Assembly (NCBI RefSeq): GCF_021919345.1 | Contig: NZ_CP089293.1 | Coordinates: 4,216,001-4,280,000 of the forward strand | Reading direction: 5' to 3' | Length of the DNA stretch: 64,000 nt | Origin: Paenarthrobacter nicotinovorans | GTDB taxonomy: Bacteria > Actinomycetota > Actinomycetes > Actinomycetales > Micrococcaceae | Shown here: in pieces, positions 24,704-32,336 of the stretch | Position numbering within the stretch: position 1 is the stretch's first letter | Layout: each line of letters starts with the position of its first letter | Made by a program: the position numbers and the translations under genes | The notes under the pieces: model-generated | The model's input: only the letters and a program-made list of their open reading frames with translations | Database searches by the model: none | What the model was told of the DNA's origin: nothing

Positions 24704-25140
24704 GTATCCACAAGTTATCCACAGCCGCTTCCCTGAGATCGTCACCGTAAGCGGCTTTTTGCGACCAAGGAAACTCGACTCGGGGATATCCGTGCCCAAA
24801 ATGGACACTTCAGACACGTTACAGCAGGTACCCGAAGGCCCCTGTGGATAAGCTGTGGAATACCACCTCCACGTTGTGCACAGACTGTGCACTACTCTGT
24901 GGATAGAGAAATTCTTTTGACGGAATCAACCCTCTGACCTGCGGAAACGCTTCTCACAAGCTGTGGACTAAAGAAAGATTCAGCGGAAAATCATCCACAG
25001 CCCCAAGGGTTCCAAGGAGGCCCGGAGTGGCTAAAAGCACCATAAACATGCCCCAAATGTGATGCATCTTACTTTTCGTGGCTGAATTTGACACTATCCT
25101 CTCAGAAGCCTATGCCCACCGTGGAATGTGCTGTGGATAA
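24704..25140. promoter_or_regulatory. DnaA-box cluster upstream of dnaB
   Basis: This 586-bp gene-free stretch (24580-25165) holds three perfect DnaA boxes, TTATCCACA or its complement, at 24715-24723, 24843-24851 and 25132-25140. Three more have one mismatch (24704-24712, 24898-24906, 24991-24999) and two have two mismatches (24854-24862, 24962-24970). It likely binds DnaA, either controlling dnaB or titrating DnaA. No protein-coding signal is seen. Confidence 0.82.
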
Positions 25141-25153
25141 CGCAGTTCTGGCA

Positions 25154-25159
25154 TAAGCT
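25154..25159 (+). promoter_or_regulatory. Leaderless -10 element of the 25166 gene
   Basis: TAAGCT, six bases before the ATG at 25166, and only 14 bases after the last DnaA box. Confidence 0.55.
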
Positions 25160-25165
25160 CTAAGC

Positions 25166-25645
25166 ATGGGGATGAACTTTGGTGACGTGTTGACGATTGC
25201 CCTTCCGCTTCTTGTCCTCCTGGGCCTGTTGTGGGCCTTGACTGCGGCCTTCAAACCACGGGACACCGGGGTGTCGGATGCTGAGAGATACCAGCGGGAA
25301 CTGGCAGCCCGCTCCGCCGCGCACCAGGCTTCCCAGGTCCAAGAGGCGCTGGCCCTTCGAGCCCGCATCGAGGCCACCACCAAGCCGAGCCAAAACGAAG
25401 CCCAACACAGCCAGCAGACCGAGCAGAACCGCACGGCAGTCCAGGCGCAGGCCGCCCGTTCGCAGGCCGCCGGCCAGCAGGGCCACCAACCCGCTGTGCT
25501 TCCCAACGGCCAGCTCAACCCCCAGCTCGCCTTCGAGCTGCAGAACCTGGTCCGAAGCGGCAAAAAGATTGAAGCCATCAAAGTTCTTCGCCAAGCCACC
25601 CACTCAGATTTGCTTACCGCCAAGAACTACGTAGATCGGCTCTGA
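25166..25645 (+). CDS. Membrane-anchored protein with ribosomal L7/L12-like C-terminal domain
   Basis: A 159-residue protein: one N-terminal membrane helix (VLTIALPLLVLLGLLWALT), a Gln/Ala-rich predicted coiled or flexible linker (about residues 40-115), and a short C-terminal module, ELQNLVRSGKKIEAIKVLRQ then TAKNYVDRL. That module closely resembles the C-terminal domain of ribosomal protein L7/L12 (GKKxEAIKxVRExTxxxLxxAK). In the ribosome that domain recruits translation factors; what a membrane-tethered copy binds is unknown. The next gene, 7 bp on, encodes a related protein. Confidence 0.78.
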   Translation: MGMNFGDVLTIALPLLVLLGLLWALTAAFKPRDTGVSDAERYQRELAARSAAHQASQVQEALALRARIEATTKPSQNEAQHSQQTEQNRTAVQAQAARSQAAGQQGHQPAVLPNGQLNPQLAFELQNLVRSGKKIEAIKVLRQATHSDLLTAKNYVDRL

Positions 25646-25652
25646 CAACGCC

Positions 25653-26228
25653 ATGGATTCCATCCTCATTCCGCTCCTGATCCTCATTGCGGTGGTGGCG
25701 GGAGTGCTCCTGCTCATTCATTCCTTCACCAAGCGCTCTGCTGAAACAAAGACGGGCAACGACGCAGCAAATGCGCCAATGGACCCCGTGGATCTGGCCA
25801 AGGAGTCTGCGGCCAAGCTCAACCAGGAACAGCACCGCCAGCTGTACTCGCTCATAGCCCAGGGCCAGGGCATGGCGGCGATCAAGCTGTATCTGCAGGC
25901 CACGGGTGAGGGGCTGCGGGCCTCGCGCAACGCCGTGGGCGCTTTGGCGGCACACCCGCAACCATTCACGCCGGAAGCCCCGGCCAAAGACCTGCTCGCG
26001 GATGACGACGATGAACCGGAGCGTTTTCCCTACCGCTACAGGGCAATCGTCAGCAAGGGTGACGTCACCCGCGAAGTCAGCAGCAATATGCTCAACGACG
26101 AAATCTACGGACGGATCCGCACGTTGGCCAAGAGCGGTGACGTGGAAGGCGCGGCCTTGGCCCTGACCCGCCATTCGGACATCAACATCAAGCAGGCCCG
26201 TGAATTCATCGAGCTTCTGGACGACTAG
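25653..26228 (+). CDS. Membrane-anchored protein with two L7/L12-like motifs
   Basis: A 191-residue paralogue of the preceding gene product. An N-terminal membrane helix (LIPLLILIAVVAGVLLLIH) is followed by a polar linker and two related modules: LYSLIAQGQGMAAIKLYLQ with an ASRNAVGALAA helix near residue 80, and IRTLAKSGDVEGAALALTRH with IKQAREFIELL at the C-terminus. It starts 7 bp after the preceding stop codon without a clear ribosome-binding site, so reinitiation is likely. Its stop codon TAG directly abuts that of the opposite-strand gene. The function of this tandem pair is not known. Confidence 0.75.
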   Translation: MDSILIPLLILIAVVAGVLLLIHSFTKRSAETKTGNDAANAPMDPVDLAKESAAKLNQEQHRQLYSLIAQGQGMAAIKLYLQATGEGLRASRNAVGALAAHPQPFTPEAPAKDLLADDDDEPERFPYRYRAIVSKGDVTREVSSNMLNDEIYGRIRTLAKSGDVEGAALALTRHSDINIKQAREFIELLDD

Positions 26229-26618
26229 CTAGAAGTCAAAGAGGTCGCCCAGGAAGCCTTCCTTCTTCTTCCGTTTGCGGCCGTACTGGTCGCGGCCACC
26301 ATCCCGCCGGTCGTAGTCCCGACGGTCACGGTCATGATGGTCGCGGTCATGATCGTGCCGGTCGCGGCGGTCCCTGTCGTCGTACCGCGGTTCCTGCGGA
26401 CGGGATTCAAACGGGTTGTAGAGGGGCGGCGGGGCGATCGGCGGTTGTGGTGGCGCCTGCCGGCTGACGGCCGGGCCGGTCTCAGCTGCTACGCGGTCAA
26501 TAATCTTGTCCAGCTCACCGCGGTCCAGCCACACTCCCCTGCATTGTGGGCAGCAGTCGATCTCCACGCCGCTTCGTTCGCTCATCACCAGGTCAATGGA
26601 ATCCACAGGACACTTCAT
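26229..26618 (-). CDS. TFIIB-type zinc-ribbon protein
   Basis: A 129-residue protein. The N-terminal 40 residues form a zinc ribbon of the zf-TFIIB type: MKCPVDSIDLVMSERSGVEI then the second cysteine pair in DCCPQCRGVWLDRGELDKI. The rest is a Pro-rich linker and a striking Asp/Arg/His-rich repeat region (DRDRRDRHDHDRDHHDRD) ending in a Lys/Arg cluster and GDLFDF. The ATG at 26618 is preferred over an upstream GTG because GGGG lies five bases before it. The charged tail suggests nucleic-acid or metal binding; actual role unknown. Confidence 0.83.
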   Translation of the reverse strand: MKCPVDSIDLVMSERSGVEIDCCPQCRGVWLDRGELDKIIDRVAAETGPAVSRQAPPQPPIAPPPLYNPFESRPQEPRYDDRDRRDRHDHDRDHHDRDRRDYDRRDGGRDQYGRKRKKKEGFLGDLFDF

Positions 26619-26655
26619 GCTTGCCCCAACGACCGGCACGCGCTAAAAGTTCGGC

Positions 26656-27282
26656 CTACCTGCCGGCTGAGATTCCGGCCAGCAGCTGCTCGAACGGTAA
26701 CGACTCGAGGGCGTTGTCCTTGCGGTGCGGCTGCGGGCCGCTGAGCAGTTGCACGAGTTCACCCGCGGCCCGGTCCACCCGCGACGAAAGTGGCGAGGCG
26801 CCGTCGTCGGTGTTTCCCCAGTCCTGCGGCCCCGCGAAGACGCCCGTAGCCGCGATCCTGGTGCGCAGGTAGCTGAACAGGGGCCGCATGGCGTAGTCGA
26901 GGACCATCTGGTGGCGGTCGGTGCCGCCCGTCGCGCCCAGCAGTACGGCCTTGCCGTCCAGCGACTTGGGATCGAGGACGTCGATGAACGACTTGAACAG
27001 ACCGCTGTAAGAGGCGCTGAAGACGGGGCTGACGGCGATGATGGCATCGGAATCCTCGACGCCGGCAATCACCTCCGCGAGGCGCGGTGCGGCGTAGCCG
27101 GTAACGAAGTTGTTGGCGATGTCCACCGCGAGGTCGCGCAGCTCGACGATGTCGATCTTCGCCTCATAGCCGGCTCCGCGCAGCTGCCGCTCGGCAGAAG
27201 CTGCCAGCTGGTCCGCCAGCAAGCGGCTCGACGACGGGACGCCGAGTCCGGCGGAAAGTACGGTGATGCGGCGGGTTTCCAT
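26656..27282 (-). CDS. NADPH-dependent FMN reductase (CE1759 type)
   Basis: A 208-residue flavodoxin-like reductase that supplies reduced FMN to flavin-dependent partners. The flavin phosphate-binding region is ITVLSAGLGVPSSSRLLADQ; the AVSPVFSASYSGLFKSFID stretch and LGATGGTDRHQM complete the FMN site. The start at 27282 has AGGAG six bases upstream, and earlier in-frame codons lack one. The CE1759-like subgroup is typical of actinobacteria and is often paired with a luciferase-like monooxygenase, which is absent here. A MarR-like palindrome lies upstream. Confidence 0.87.
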   Translation of the reverse strand: METRRITVLSAGLGVPSSSRLLADQLAASAERQLRGAGYEAKIDIVELRDLAVDIANNFVTGYAAPRLAEVIAGVEDSDAIIAVSPVFSASYSGLFKSFIDVLDPKSLDGKAVLLGATGGTDRHQMVLDYAMRPLFSYLRTRIAATGVFAGPQDWGNTDDGASPLSSRVDRAAGELVQLLSGPQPHRKDNALESLPFEQLLAGISAGR

Positions 27283-27311
27283 GGCATTCTCCTGTTGCTT
27301 GTTCATCCAGC

Positions 27312-27331
27312 TTACATGCATTTGCATCTAA
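27312..27331. promoter_or_regulatory. MarR-like palindrome upstream of the FMN reductase
   Basis: A 9-2-9 inverted repeat (TTACATGCA / TGCATCTAA) with 8 of 9 arm positions matching, 30-49 bp before the start codon. The length and AT/GC pattern fit MarR-family operators; no MarR gene is in the window. Confidence 0.5.
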
Positions 27332-27372
27332 ATCTAAGAACAGGGGCCCTTCCGGAAGTATTCCCTCCTGGC

Positions 27373-28332
27373 CTACGGAGTCTTGAGTTGCTGCAGGAAC
27401 TCCACAGTAGCCGCGGCGATCTGCGCCTGCGCCACGGACCTGTCCACGCCCGGCTGACCGTCTCCGGGCTGCGCTCCGTAATTTCCAAAGAAGGCATGGT
27501 TCCCGCCTTGGACCGCGACAAACCTGGTGTCACCCGGCAGCAAGTCGCGGGAGGCCTCGATCTTCGCCGGAGTGCTGAGGCCATCTTCTGTTCCGGAAAT
27601 GGACTCGACCATCAGCCCCGCACGCTCCCGGAGGGATTCCAAAGGGTAGGAGGCGTACAGAAGCAGCCCGTCCACATCGGCGTTGCCAAGCGCGAAGGAA
27701 CTGGCACTCACCCCGCCGAGCGAGTGGCCTCCCACTGCCCACGTGGTGATGGCGGGGTGGGCGGCCATGGCGCTGCGGGCCTGGTCTCCGTCCAGCAAGC
27801 TGAGGTTCAGGGGCTCTTTCAGAATGACCACCAGGAACCCGGCATCGGCGGCGGGCTTGAGCAGGTCCACGTAGGCGCGGGCTTCAACCCGGGCGCCCGG
27901 ATAGAACACCAAGCCTGTACTGACCTCACTCGCCTCGGGAGTCAGCACGATCGACGTCGGATCCTCGGTGATCGAAAAGCTGGACGCCGGGCCTGAGGCC
28001 TGGTCAGCAGGTGGCTGGTACGCGAATGGATTGAGCCAGAAGAGCATTGCCACAAGCGCCAGCACCGCCACGCGCCCAAGCCAGGCCCCGACCGTCCGCA
28101 CGACAGAACGCGGCCGTAGTGCGCGTCGACGCCGCCACAGCAGCAAGCCCCACAAGAGCCCGACGACGGCGGCAGTCACCAAAAGCGACGGAAGCAAGGG
28201 GTGGCCCCGCAGTACGGCCGGGTTCCCCGCAAGCATCCATGCCGGCACCAGGACCAGTACCGCGGCACAGACAACAGAAGCCCAGAAGAGGAGGGGAGTG
28301 CGGGTTATCCGACGTTCAGGGGAATCAGCCAT
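27373..28332 (-). CDS. Membrane-anchored alpha/beta hydrolase
   Basis: A 319-residue protein with three N-terminal membrane segments (about residues 13-35, 46-65 and 84-105) and an extracellular alpha/beta-hydrolase domain. The nucleophile elbow is VGGHSLGG; the domain has the dienelactone-hydrolase-like opening VFYPGARVEARAYVDLL, and the catalytic His is probably in VQGGNHAFFGNYG. Substrate unknown; an esterase or lipase acting outside the cytoplasm is expected. The next gene upstream on the same strand also encodes an anchored hydrolase, but this gene has its own leaderless promoter. Confidence 0.82.
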   Translation of the reverse strand: MADSPERRITRTPLLFWASVVCAAVLVLVPAWMLAGNPAVLRGHPLLPSLLVTAAVVGLLWGLLLWRRRRALRPRSVVRTVGAWLGRVAVLALVAMLFWLNPFAYQPPADQASGPASSFSITEDPTSIVLTPEASEVSTGLVFYPGARVEARAYVDLLKPAADAGFLVVILKEPLNLSLLDGDQARSAMAAHPAITTWAVGGHSLGGVSASSFALGNADVDGLLLYASYPLESLRERAGLMVESISGTEDGLSTPAKIEASRDLLPGDTRFVAVQGGNHAFFGNYGAQPGDGQPGVDRSVAQAQIAAATVEFLQQLKTP

Positions 28333-28338
28333 TCCCCC

Positions 28339-28344
28339 ATAATA
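28339..28344 (-). promoter_or_regulatory. Leaderless -10 element of the 28332 hydrolase gene
   Basis: TATTAT on the minus strand, six bases before the ATG. The intervening GGGGGA could alternatively act as a weak, too-close ribosome-binding site. Confidence 0.5.
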
Positions 28345-28350
28345 GTTCCA

Positions 28351-29433
28351 TCATGGAGATACTTTGGCGGTATACCGCGCCAGGAAATCGAACGTCCTGT
28401 CCCGGGCCTCCTGTGCCTCGCTGAAATTCAAGTGGAACTGGTATTCGTGCGGCAGCTCGGGCTCATGATTGGCCGGCCAGAACAGCTCCGTCACCGGCAC
28501 CCCGGCGTCCTTCAGTCGGTTGCTGTACGGAACGGATTGGAGCCAGGTAAGGCCGTCGCCGTTGCCGCCGCTGATGAACGTCGGCGGGAAACCGGGGGTA
28601 ACAAAGTCGATGGTGGACATGGTGGCCCCGGCATACGTGGCAGACCAATCCTTGGTGCCGGTGTAGGCCCAAAGGGAAGTCTTGAAACCCCACGCCACGA
28701 TGCCGTTCAGGTCCGCCATGGCGCGAAGATCGTAGACACCGCAATGCAGGATGGTGGCAGCAAGCTCCGATTTCCGGAGGGCCGGCTGGATTCCCATGAG
28801 ATTGGCATACTCCGGGTTCACCGTGAGCGTGGTCATCTGGCTGGCCAGCTGGGCGCCGGCGGAGTCCCCTGCGAGGACGATGCGGTTGGTGTCCACATTG
28901 AGCTCGGCGGCGTGCGCCTTGATATACGCCAGGGCTTCATTGATGTCCCGCACAGCGGTCGGGTACGTGGCCTCGGGCGCAATCGGATAGCTCATCCCAA
29001 TCGTGGTGTAGCCCTTGGCCGCCAGAATCTGCAGATAGGGATTGACGTCGCGTTGTGCCCCGGAAATCCAGGCGCCCCCATGAATCCACACGACCGTAGG
29101 AAGGGGAGCCGCCGTGCCTTGCGGGCTGAAAACGTCAAACGTGGAGCCTGGCTTGTAGACAACGCCGGCCTGGGTTTCCAGGGGCGTGTCGGGAACGTAA
29201 GGCGTCATCTCGTCGATGGTGGCTTGGGCACCCCGTTCAAAAACACTGCGGATGAGCAAGGCCGAGGGCCAGGGCGTAGCGGAAAGAGCCAAGGCCAGGA
29301 CCAACACCACCAGGATGGCCAGCTCGAGCTTCCGCAGCCGTGAGGTACGACGTCGTGGAACCTTCGGTCGCGGTGGCACTTGAGCCGTTTCGGCTTTCCC
29401 TGCACTGGCTTGAATCGAATCCAAAGGCCCCAT
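28351..29433 (-). CDS. Membrane-anchored alpha/beta hydrolase, HSL/carboxylesterase type
   Basis: A 360-residue esterase. After a basic cytoplasmic tail and one membrane helix (LELAILVVLVLALALSATPW), the hydrolase domain carries the oxyanion-hole motif VVWIHGGAW, the nucleophile elbow LAGDSAGAQ, and a likely catalytic His in FWPANHEPELPHEY. This HGG plus GDSAG pattern is that of hormone-sensitive-lipase-like carboxylesterases. The start at 29433 has GGGGGAG six bases upstream; the frame begins 12 codons earlier without one. It lies 18 bp before the 28332 hydrolase gene, so the two may be expressed together. Confidence 0.83.
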   Translation of the reverse strand: MGPLDSIQASAGKAETAQVPPRPKVPRRRTSRLRKLELAILVVLVLALALSATPWPSALLIRSVFERGAQATIDEMTPYVPDTPLETQAGVVYKPGSTFDVFSPQGTAAPLPTVVWIHGGAWISGAQRDVNPYLQILAAKGYTTIGMSYPIAPEATYPTAVRDINEALAYIKAHAAELNVDTNRIVLAGDSAGAQLASQMTTLTVNPEYANLMGIQPALRKSELAATILHCGVYDLRAMADLNGIVAWGFKTSLWAYTGTKDWSATYAGATMSTIDFVTPGFPPTFISGGNGDGLTWLQSVPYSNRLKDAGVPVTELFWPANHEPELPHEYQFHLNFSEAQEARDRTFDFLARYTAKVSP

Positions 29434-29496
29434 CACACACTCCCCCAGTCGGCGCATCCCTGGACCCATGCTAAGGCGGGGAGCCGTTGGATGGGA

Positions 29497-30009
29497 TCAG
29501 GACAGCGGCCGTGCCGCCGAGAGCAGGACGCCCTCACCGCCGTCGAACGTCACCGTATGAAAACCCGGGCCACGCGCGACCTCCCGAAACCCCCATTTCC
29601 GGTGCAGTGCCAACGAGGCCTGGTTGCGGGCGTTCACTACGTACCAAGCGTCGCCGGCCTGCTGCCAAATCCATTGGAGCCTTGCTTCGGTAAGCTCCTG
29701 GGCCAGCCCTCGTCGTCGGAAATCCGGCAGGACGGTGATGCCGGCCAGATAATGACCGGCGGGCGCCGATCCGTCCGGGAAATCCCATTGGTGCGTTTTG
29801 GCCCAACCCACGACGGCGGAGCCTCCTCCCGCCGGTACGTCCGGAGGCATCCCGGCCACAAGAACCAAACGCCCGGGATCAGCGATGGCGCTGCCGATCC
29901 TCAGCCCGAACGCCCGGGCGGCGGCGGGCGCGGTCCGGCCAGCGGCCAGCTCCGCCGCGACGATGCCGGGAACGTCCACCTCGGTGGCGGTCCGGATCAG
30001 GAAACCCAT
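29497..30009 (-). CDS. GNAT family N-acetyltransferase
   Basis: A 170-residue acetyl-CoA-dependent transferase. The acetyl-CoA-binding motif A is ITVLPDFRRRGLAQELTEA (R-R-x-G-L-A), preceded by the AGHYLAGI strand; motif B is YVVNARNQASLALHRKWGF, a typical ending in which a side chain approaches the CoA. The acceptor is unknown and could be a small amine, antibiotic or protein N-terminus. Single gene with a leaderless promoter, divergent from the CoA-transferase gene. Confidence 0.87.
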   Translation of the reverse strand: MGFLIRTATEVDVPGIVAAELAAGRTAPAAARAFGLRIGSAIADPGRLVLVAGMPPDVPAGGGSAVVGWAKTHQWDFPDGSAPAGHYLAGITVLPDFRRRGLAQELTEARLQWIWQQAGDAWYVVNARNQASLALHRKWGFREVARGPGFHTVTFDGGEGVLLSAARPLS

Positions 30010-30015
30010 AGCGTG

Positions 30016-30021
30016 AGTCTA
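30016..30021 (-). promoter_or_regulatory. Leaderless -10 element of the GNAT gene
   Basis: TAGACT on the minus strand, six bases before the ATG at 30009. Confidence 0.55.
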
Positions 30022-30138
30022 CTTCCGTCACCGACAATGCCCGCCAACGGCCGTGACGATGGTGGAGCCGGCCATACCGTGCCAGAGTGTAAGGGGTTCC
30101 CTACTGCTGCCCTCGCCAGCCACGCACGAAAGAAGACC

Positions 30139-31389
30139 ATGACAGAGCAAACAATCGCCCCGCTGGACGGCGTCCGGGTCCTGGAGCTCGGCAACTACAT
30201 CGCGGCTCCTACCGCGGGCCGGCTCCTTGCCGACTTCGGCGCCGAAGTCATCAAGGTGGAACGTCCGGGAACCGGTGACGAATTGCGCAACTGGCGGCTC
30301 CACAAGGGCACCACCTCCATGCTCTACCGGACGCTGAACCGGAACAAGAAGTCCGTGGTCCTCGATCTCCGCACGGATGCCGGCAAACAGGCGGTCCTGG
30401 AGCTTGTGGCGAAGTGCGACATCCTGTTGGAAAACTTCCGTCCCGGCACCTTGGAAAAGTGGGGCCTCGGCCCGGAAGTCCTGAATGAGGCCAACCCCGA
30501 GCTCATCGTCACCCGTATCTCCGCCTTCGGGCAGACGGGTCCACTGTCCGGACGGCCCGGTTTTGCCGCCGTCGCCGAAGCCTACGGCGGGTTCCGCAAC
30601 CTGGTGGGCGACCCGGACCGCGCACCGGTGCGCGTCGGCGTCTCCATTGGAGACTCGATCGCGGGACTGTACGCCGCCTTCGGCTCCGTCATGAGCCTCT
30701 TCCAACGCGAAGCACGACGCCGGGACCCGGGTTCCGGCATTCCCCTCACCGAACGCGTCATTGACGTTGCCCTGCATGAGGCCATGTTTTCGATGATGGA
30801 ATCACTGATTCCGGATTACCAGGCCTACGGCGTGGACCGTCAGCGCGTGGGTGGGCGGATGGAAGGCATTGCCCCTTCCAACGCGTACGTGTGCGGGGAC
30901 GGTGCGAGCATCGTGGTGGCCGGCAACGGTGATTCGATCTTCCAGCGGTACATGCAGACCATCGGACGCCCGGACCTGGCCGAACGCCCGGATTTGCAGG
31001 GCAATGCCGGGCGCTGGACCCGGCGTGAAGAGCTCGATCAGGCAATTGGCGAATGGACGGCCACGCTGCCTGCCGCCGAAGCCCTGGCCGTGCTGGAAGC
31101 CGCCGGCGTCCCCGCGGGACCCATCTACACAGCGGCGGACATCAGCGACGACAGCCAGTACGCGGCACGGAACATGATCCAGAAATTCGATGTTTCCACG
31201 GGCGAGGAGACCATCCCCGGCGTTGGGTTCCCGGGGATTGTGCCCGTCATCGGCGGCCAATCCCTGCCTATCCGCAACCTCGGGCCGGACCTCGGTGAGA
31301 ACACCCAGGAGATCCTCGGCGGCCTGCTGGGGATGAGTGCCGACGAAATCGATGCCGCGGCCGGCCGTGAGGAAGCAGTCCGCTCATGA
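30139..31389 (+). CDS. Class III CoA-transferase (CaiB/BaiF family)
   Basis: A 416-residue enzyme that moves CoA between carboxylic acids. The N-terminus LDGVRVLELGNYIAAPTAGR is the family hallmark; D172 in VGVSIGDSIAG corresponds to the catalytic aspartate that forms an acyl anhydride (D169 in formyl-CoA transferase). NFRPGTLEKWGLG and AGVPAGPIYTAADI are further signatures. Its stop overlaps the start of the HMG-CoA-lyase-like gene (ATGA), so the acid it activates is probably the lyase substrate, such as 3-hydroxy-3-methylglutarate or a citramalate-like acid. The ATG at 30139 has only a weak AGAAG upstream; a long open frame before it overlaps the GNAT gene and is not coding. Confidence 0.9.
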   Translation: MTEQTIAPLDGVRVLELGNYIAAPTAGRLLADFGAEVIKVERPGTGDELRNWRLHKGTTSMLYRTLNRNKKSVVLDLRTDAGKQAVLELVAKCDILLENFRPGTLEKWGLGPEVLNEANPELIVTRISAFGQTGPLSGRPGFAAVAEAYGGFRNLVGDPDRAPVRVGVSIGDSIAGLYAAFGSVMSLFQREARRRDPGSGIPLTERVIDVALHEAMFSMMESLIPDYQAYGVDRQRVGGRMEGIAPSNAYVCGDGASIVVAGNGDSIFQRYMQTIGRPDLAERPDLQGNAGRWTRREELDQAIGEWTATLPAAEALAVLEAAGVPAGPIYTAADISDDSQYAARNMIQKFDVSTGEETIPGVGFPGIVPVIGGQSLPIRNLGPDLGENTQEILGGLLGMSADEIDAAAGREEAVRS

Positions 31390-32336
31390 ACCACGTTGAG
31401 AACCCCCTGGCCGGAACACTGGGCCAAGCCATCCTTCGGGACGTCACTCTGCGCGACGGCCTGCAACTCACGGGCAAGCTCCTGACGGCTGAGCAGAAGA
31501 TCGAAACCGTCCGGGAGCTGCTGCGCCTGGGCGTGCCCGCCATTGAACTCGGCTCCATGGCCCGCGCCGACCTGGTTCCCACCATGGCCAACACCTTGGA
31601 AGTCGTCCAGGCGCTTACGCCGGAGGAACTGGAGAAGTGCTGGATCTGGGTAGCCACCCCCGGCCACGTGGCGAAGGCAGCGGCTGCGGGGGCGCGGAAC
31701 TTCCAGTACTGCCTGTCCGCCTCAGATTCCCACAACAAGGCGAACATCGGCCGCACCACGGATCAGAGCCTGGCGGCCCTGCCCGAGGCCGTCGAATACG
31801 CACGCGCCGTGAACGGGCAGATCCAGCTGTGCATTGCAACATCTTTTACCTGCCCGTTTGAGGGCAACATTTCCGAAGAACGCATACTCTCGATTGCCAA
31901 TGATCCCCGCGCCGAGGGCACCACGGACATTGTCATCTGCGATACCTTGGGCCAGGCGGTTCCTGCCCAGGTTGCCGGACTGGTGGCACGTGTGCGGGAC
32001 GAATCCCCTGCCCGCCGGATCGTCTATCACGGCCACGACACCTGGGGTTTGGGCGTGGCAAATACCCTCGCAGCCATCCAGGCAGGAGCTGCCATGGTGG
32101 ACGGCGCTTTGGGGGGTCTTGGCGGCTGCCCCTTTGCCCCGGGTGCCAGCGGCAACACTTCCAGCGAGGACATCCTGTTCGCGACCCGCCCGGACTGGCT
32201 GACCCCGGGAGTTTTTGGCGAACTCGTGGTGTTGTCGGAGACGTTGCTGGCGGAGCTTGATGAGCCGAACCGCTCCAAGTCAGCGCAGGGCGCACGATCC
32301 AAGGCCGACGCTTTCGACTGGGTGGTGCGCTCCTAG
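31386..32336 (+). CDS. Hydroxymethylglutaryl-CoA lyase family protein
   Basis: A 316-residue TIM-barrel lyase that splits 3-hydroxy-3-methylglutaryl-CoA, or a close analogue, into acetyl-CoA and a keto acid. The metal and base site is LRDGLQ (22-27), the metal-binding YHGHDTWGLG lies near residue 215, and the catalytic cysteine is C248 in GGLGGCPFAPGASGN. It is translationally coupled to the CoA-transferase, giving a two-step activate-and-cleave unit. No dehydrogenase, hydratase or carboxylase of leucine breakdown is adjacent, so a free dicarboxylic acid is a better fit than leucine. Its end overlaps the opposite-strand SRPBCC gene by four bases. Confidence 0.9.
   Translation: MNHVENPLAGTLGQAILRDVTLRDGLQLTGKLLTAEQKIETVRELLRLGVPAIELGSMARADLVPTMANTLEVVQALTPEELEKCWIWVATPGHVAKAAAAGARNFQYCLSASDSHNKANIGRTTDQSLAALPEAVEYARAVNGQIQLCIATSFTCPFEGNISEERILSIANDPRAEGTTDIVICDTLGQAVPAQVAGLVARVRDESPARRIVYHGHDTWGLGVANTLAAIQAGAAMVDGALGGLGGCPFAPGASGNTSSEDILFATRPDWLTPGVFGELVVLSETLLAELDEPNRSKSAQGARSKADAFDWVVRS

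Noticed and set aside
24680..24892. 70-residue open frame on the minus strand upstream of dnaB
   Set aside because: It runs through the DnaA boxes, has no ribosome-binding site or leaderless signal, and its composition is not protein-like.
24580..25165. Chromosomal origin of replication
   Set aside because: DnaA boxes are present, but dnaA, dnaN and rpmH are not adjacent and no clear AT-rich unwinding element was seen; a DnaA-binding control or titration site is a safer reading.
26725..29343. Long plus-strand open frames opposite the FMN reductase and the two hydrolase genes
   Set aside because: They spread over several genes on the other strand, are Gly/Arg/His-rich and show no domain; the minus-strand genes have start signals and catalytic motifs.
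29380..30138. Extension of the CoA-transferase gene to 669 residues
   Set aside because: The upstream part overlaps the GNAT gene on the other strand and lacks domain features; the family N-terminus begins right after 30139.
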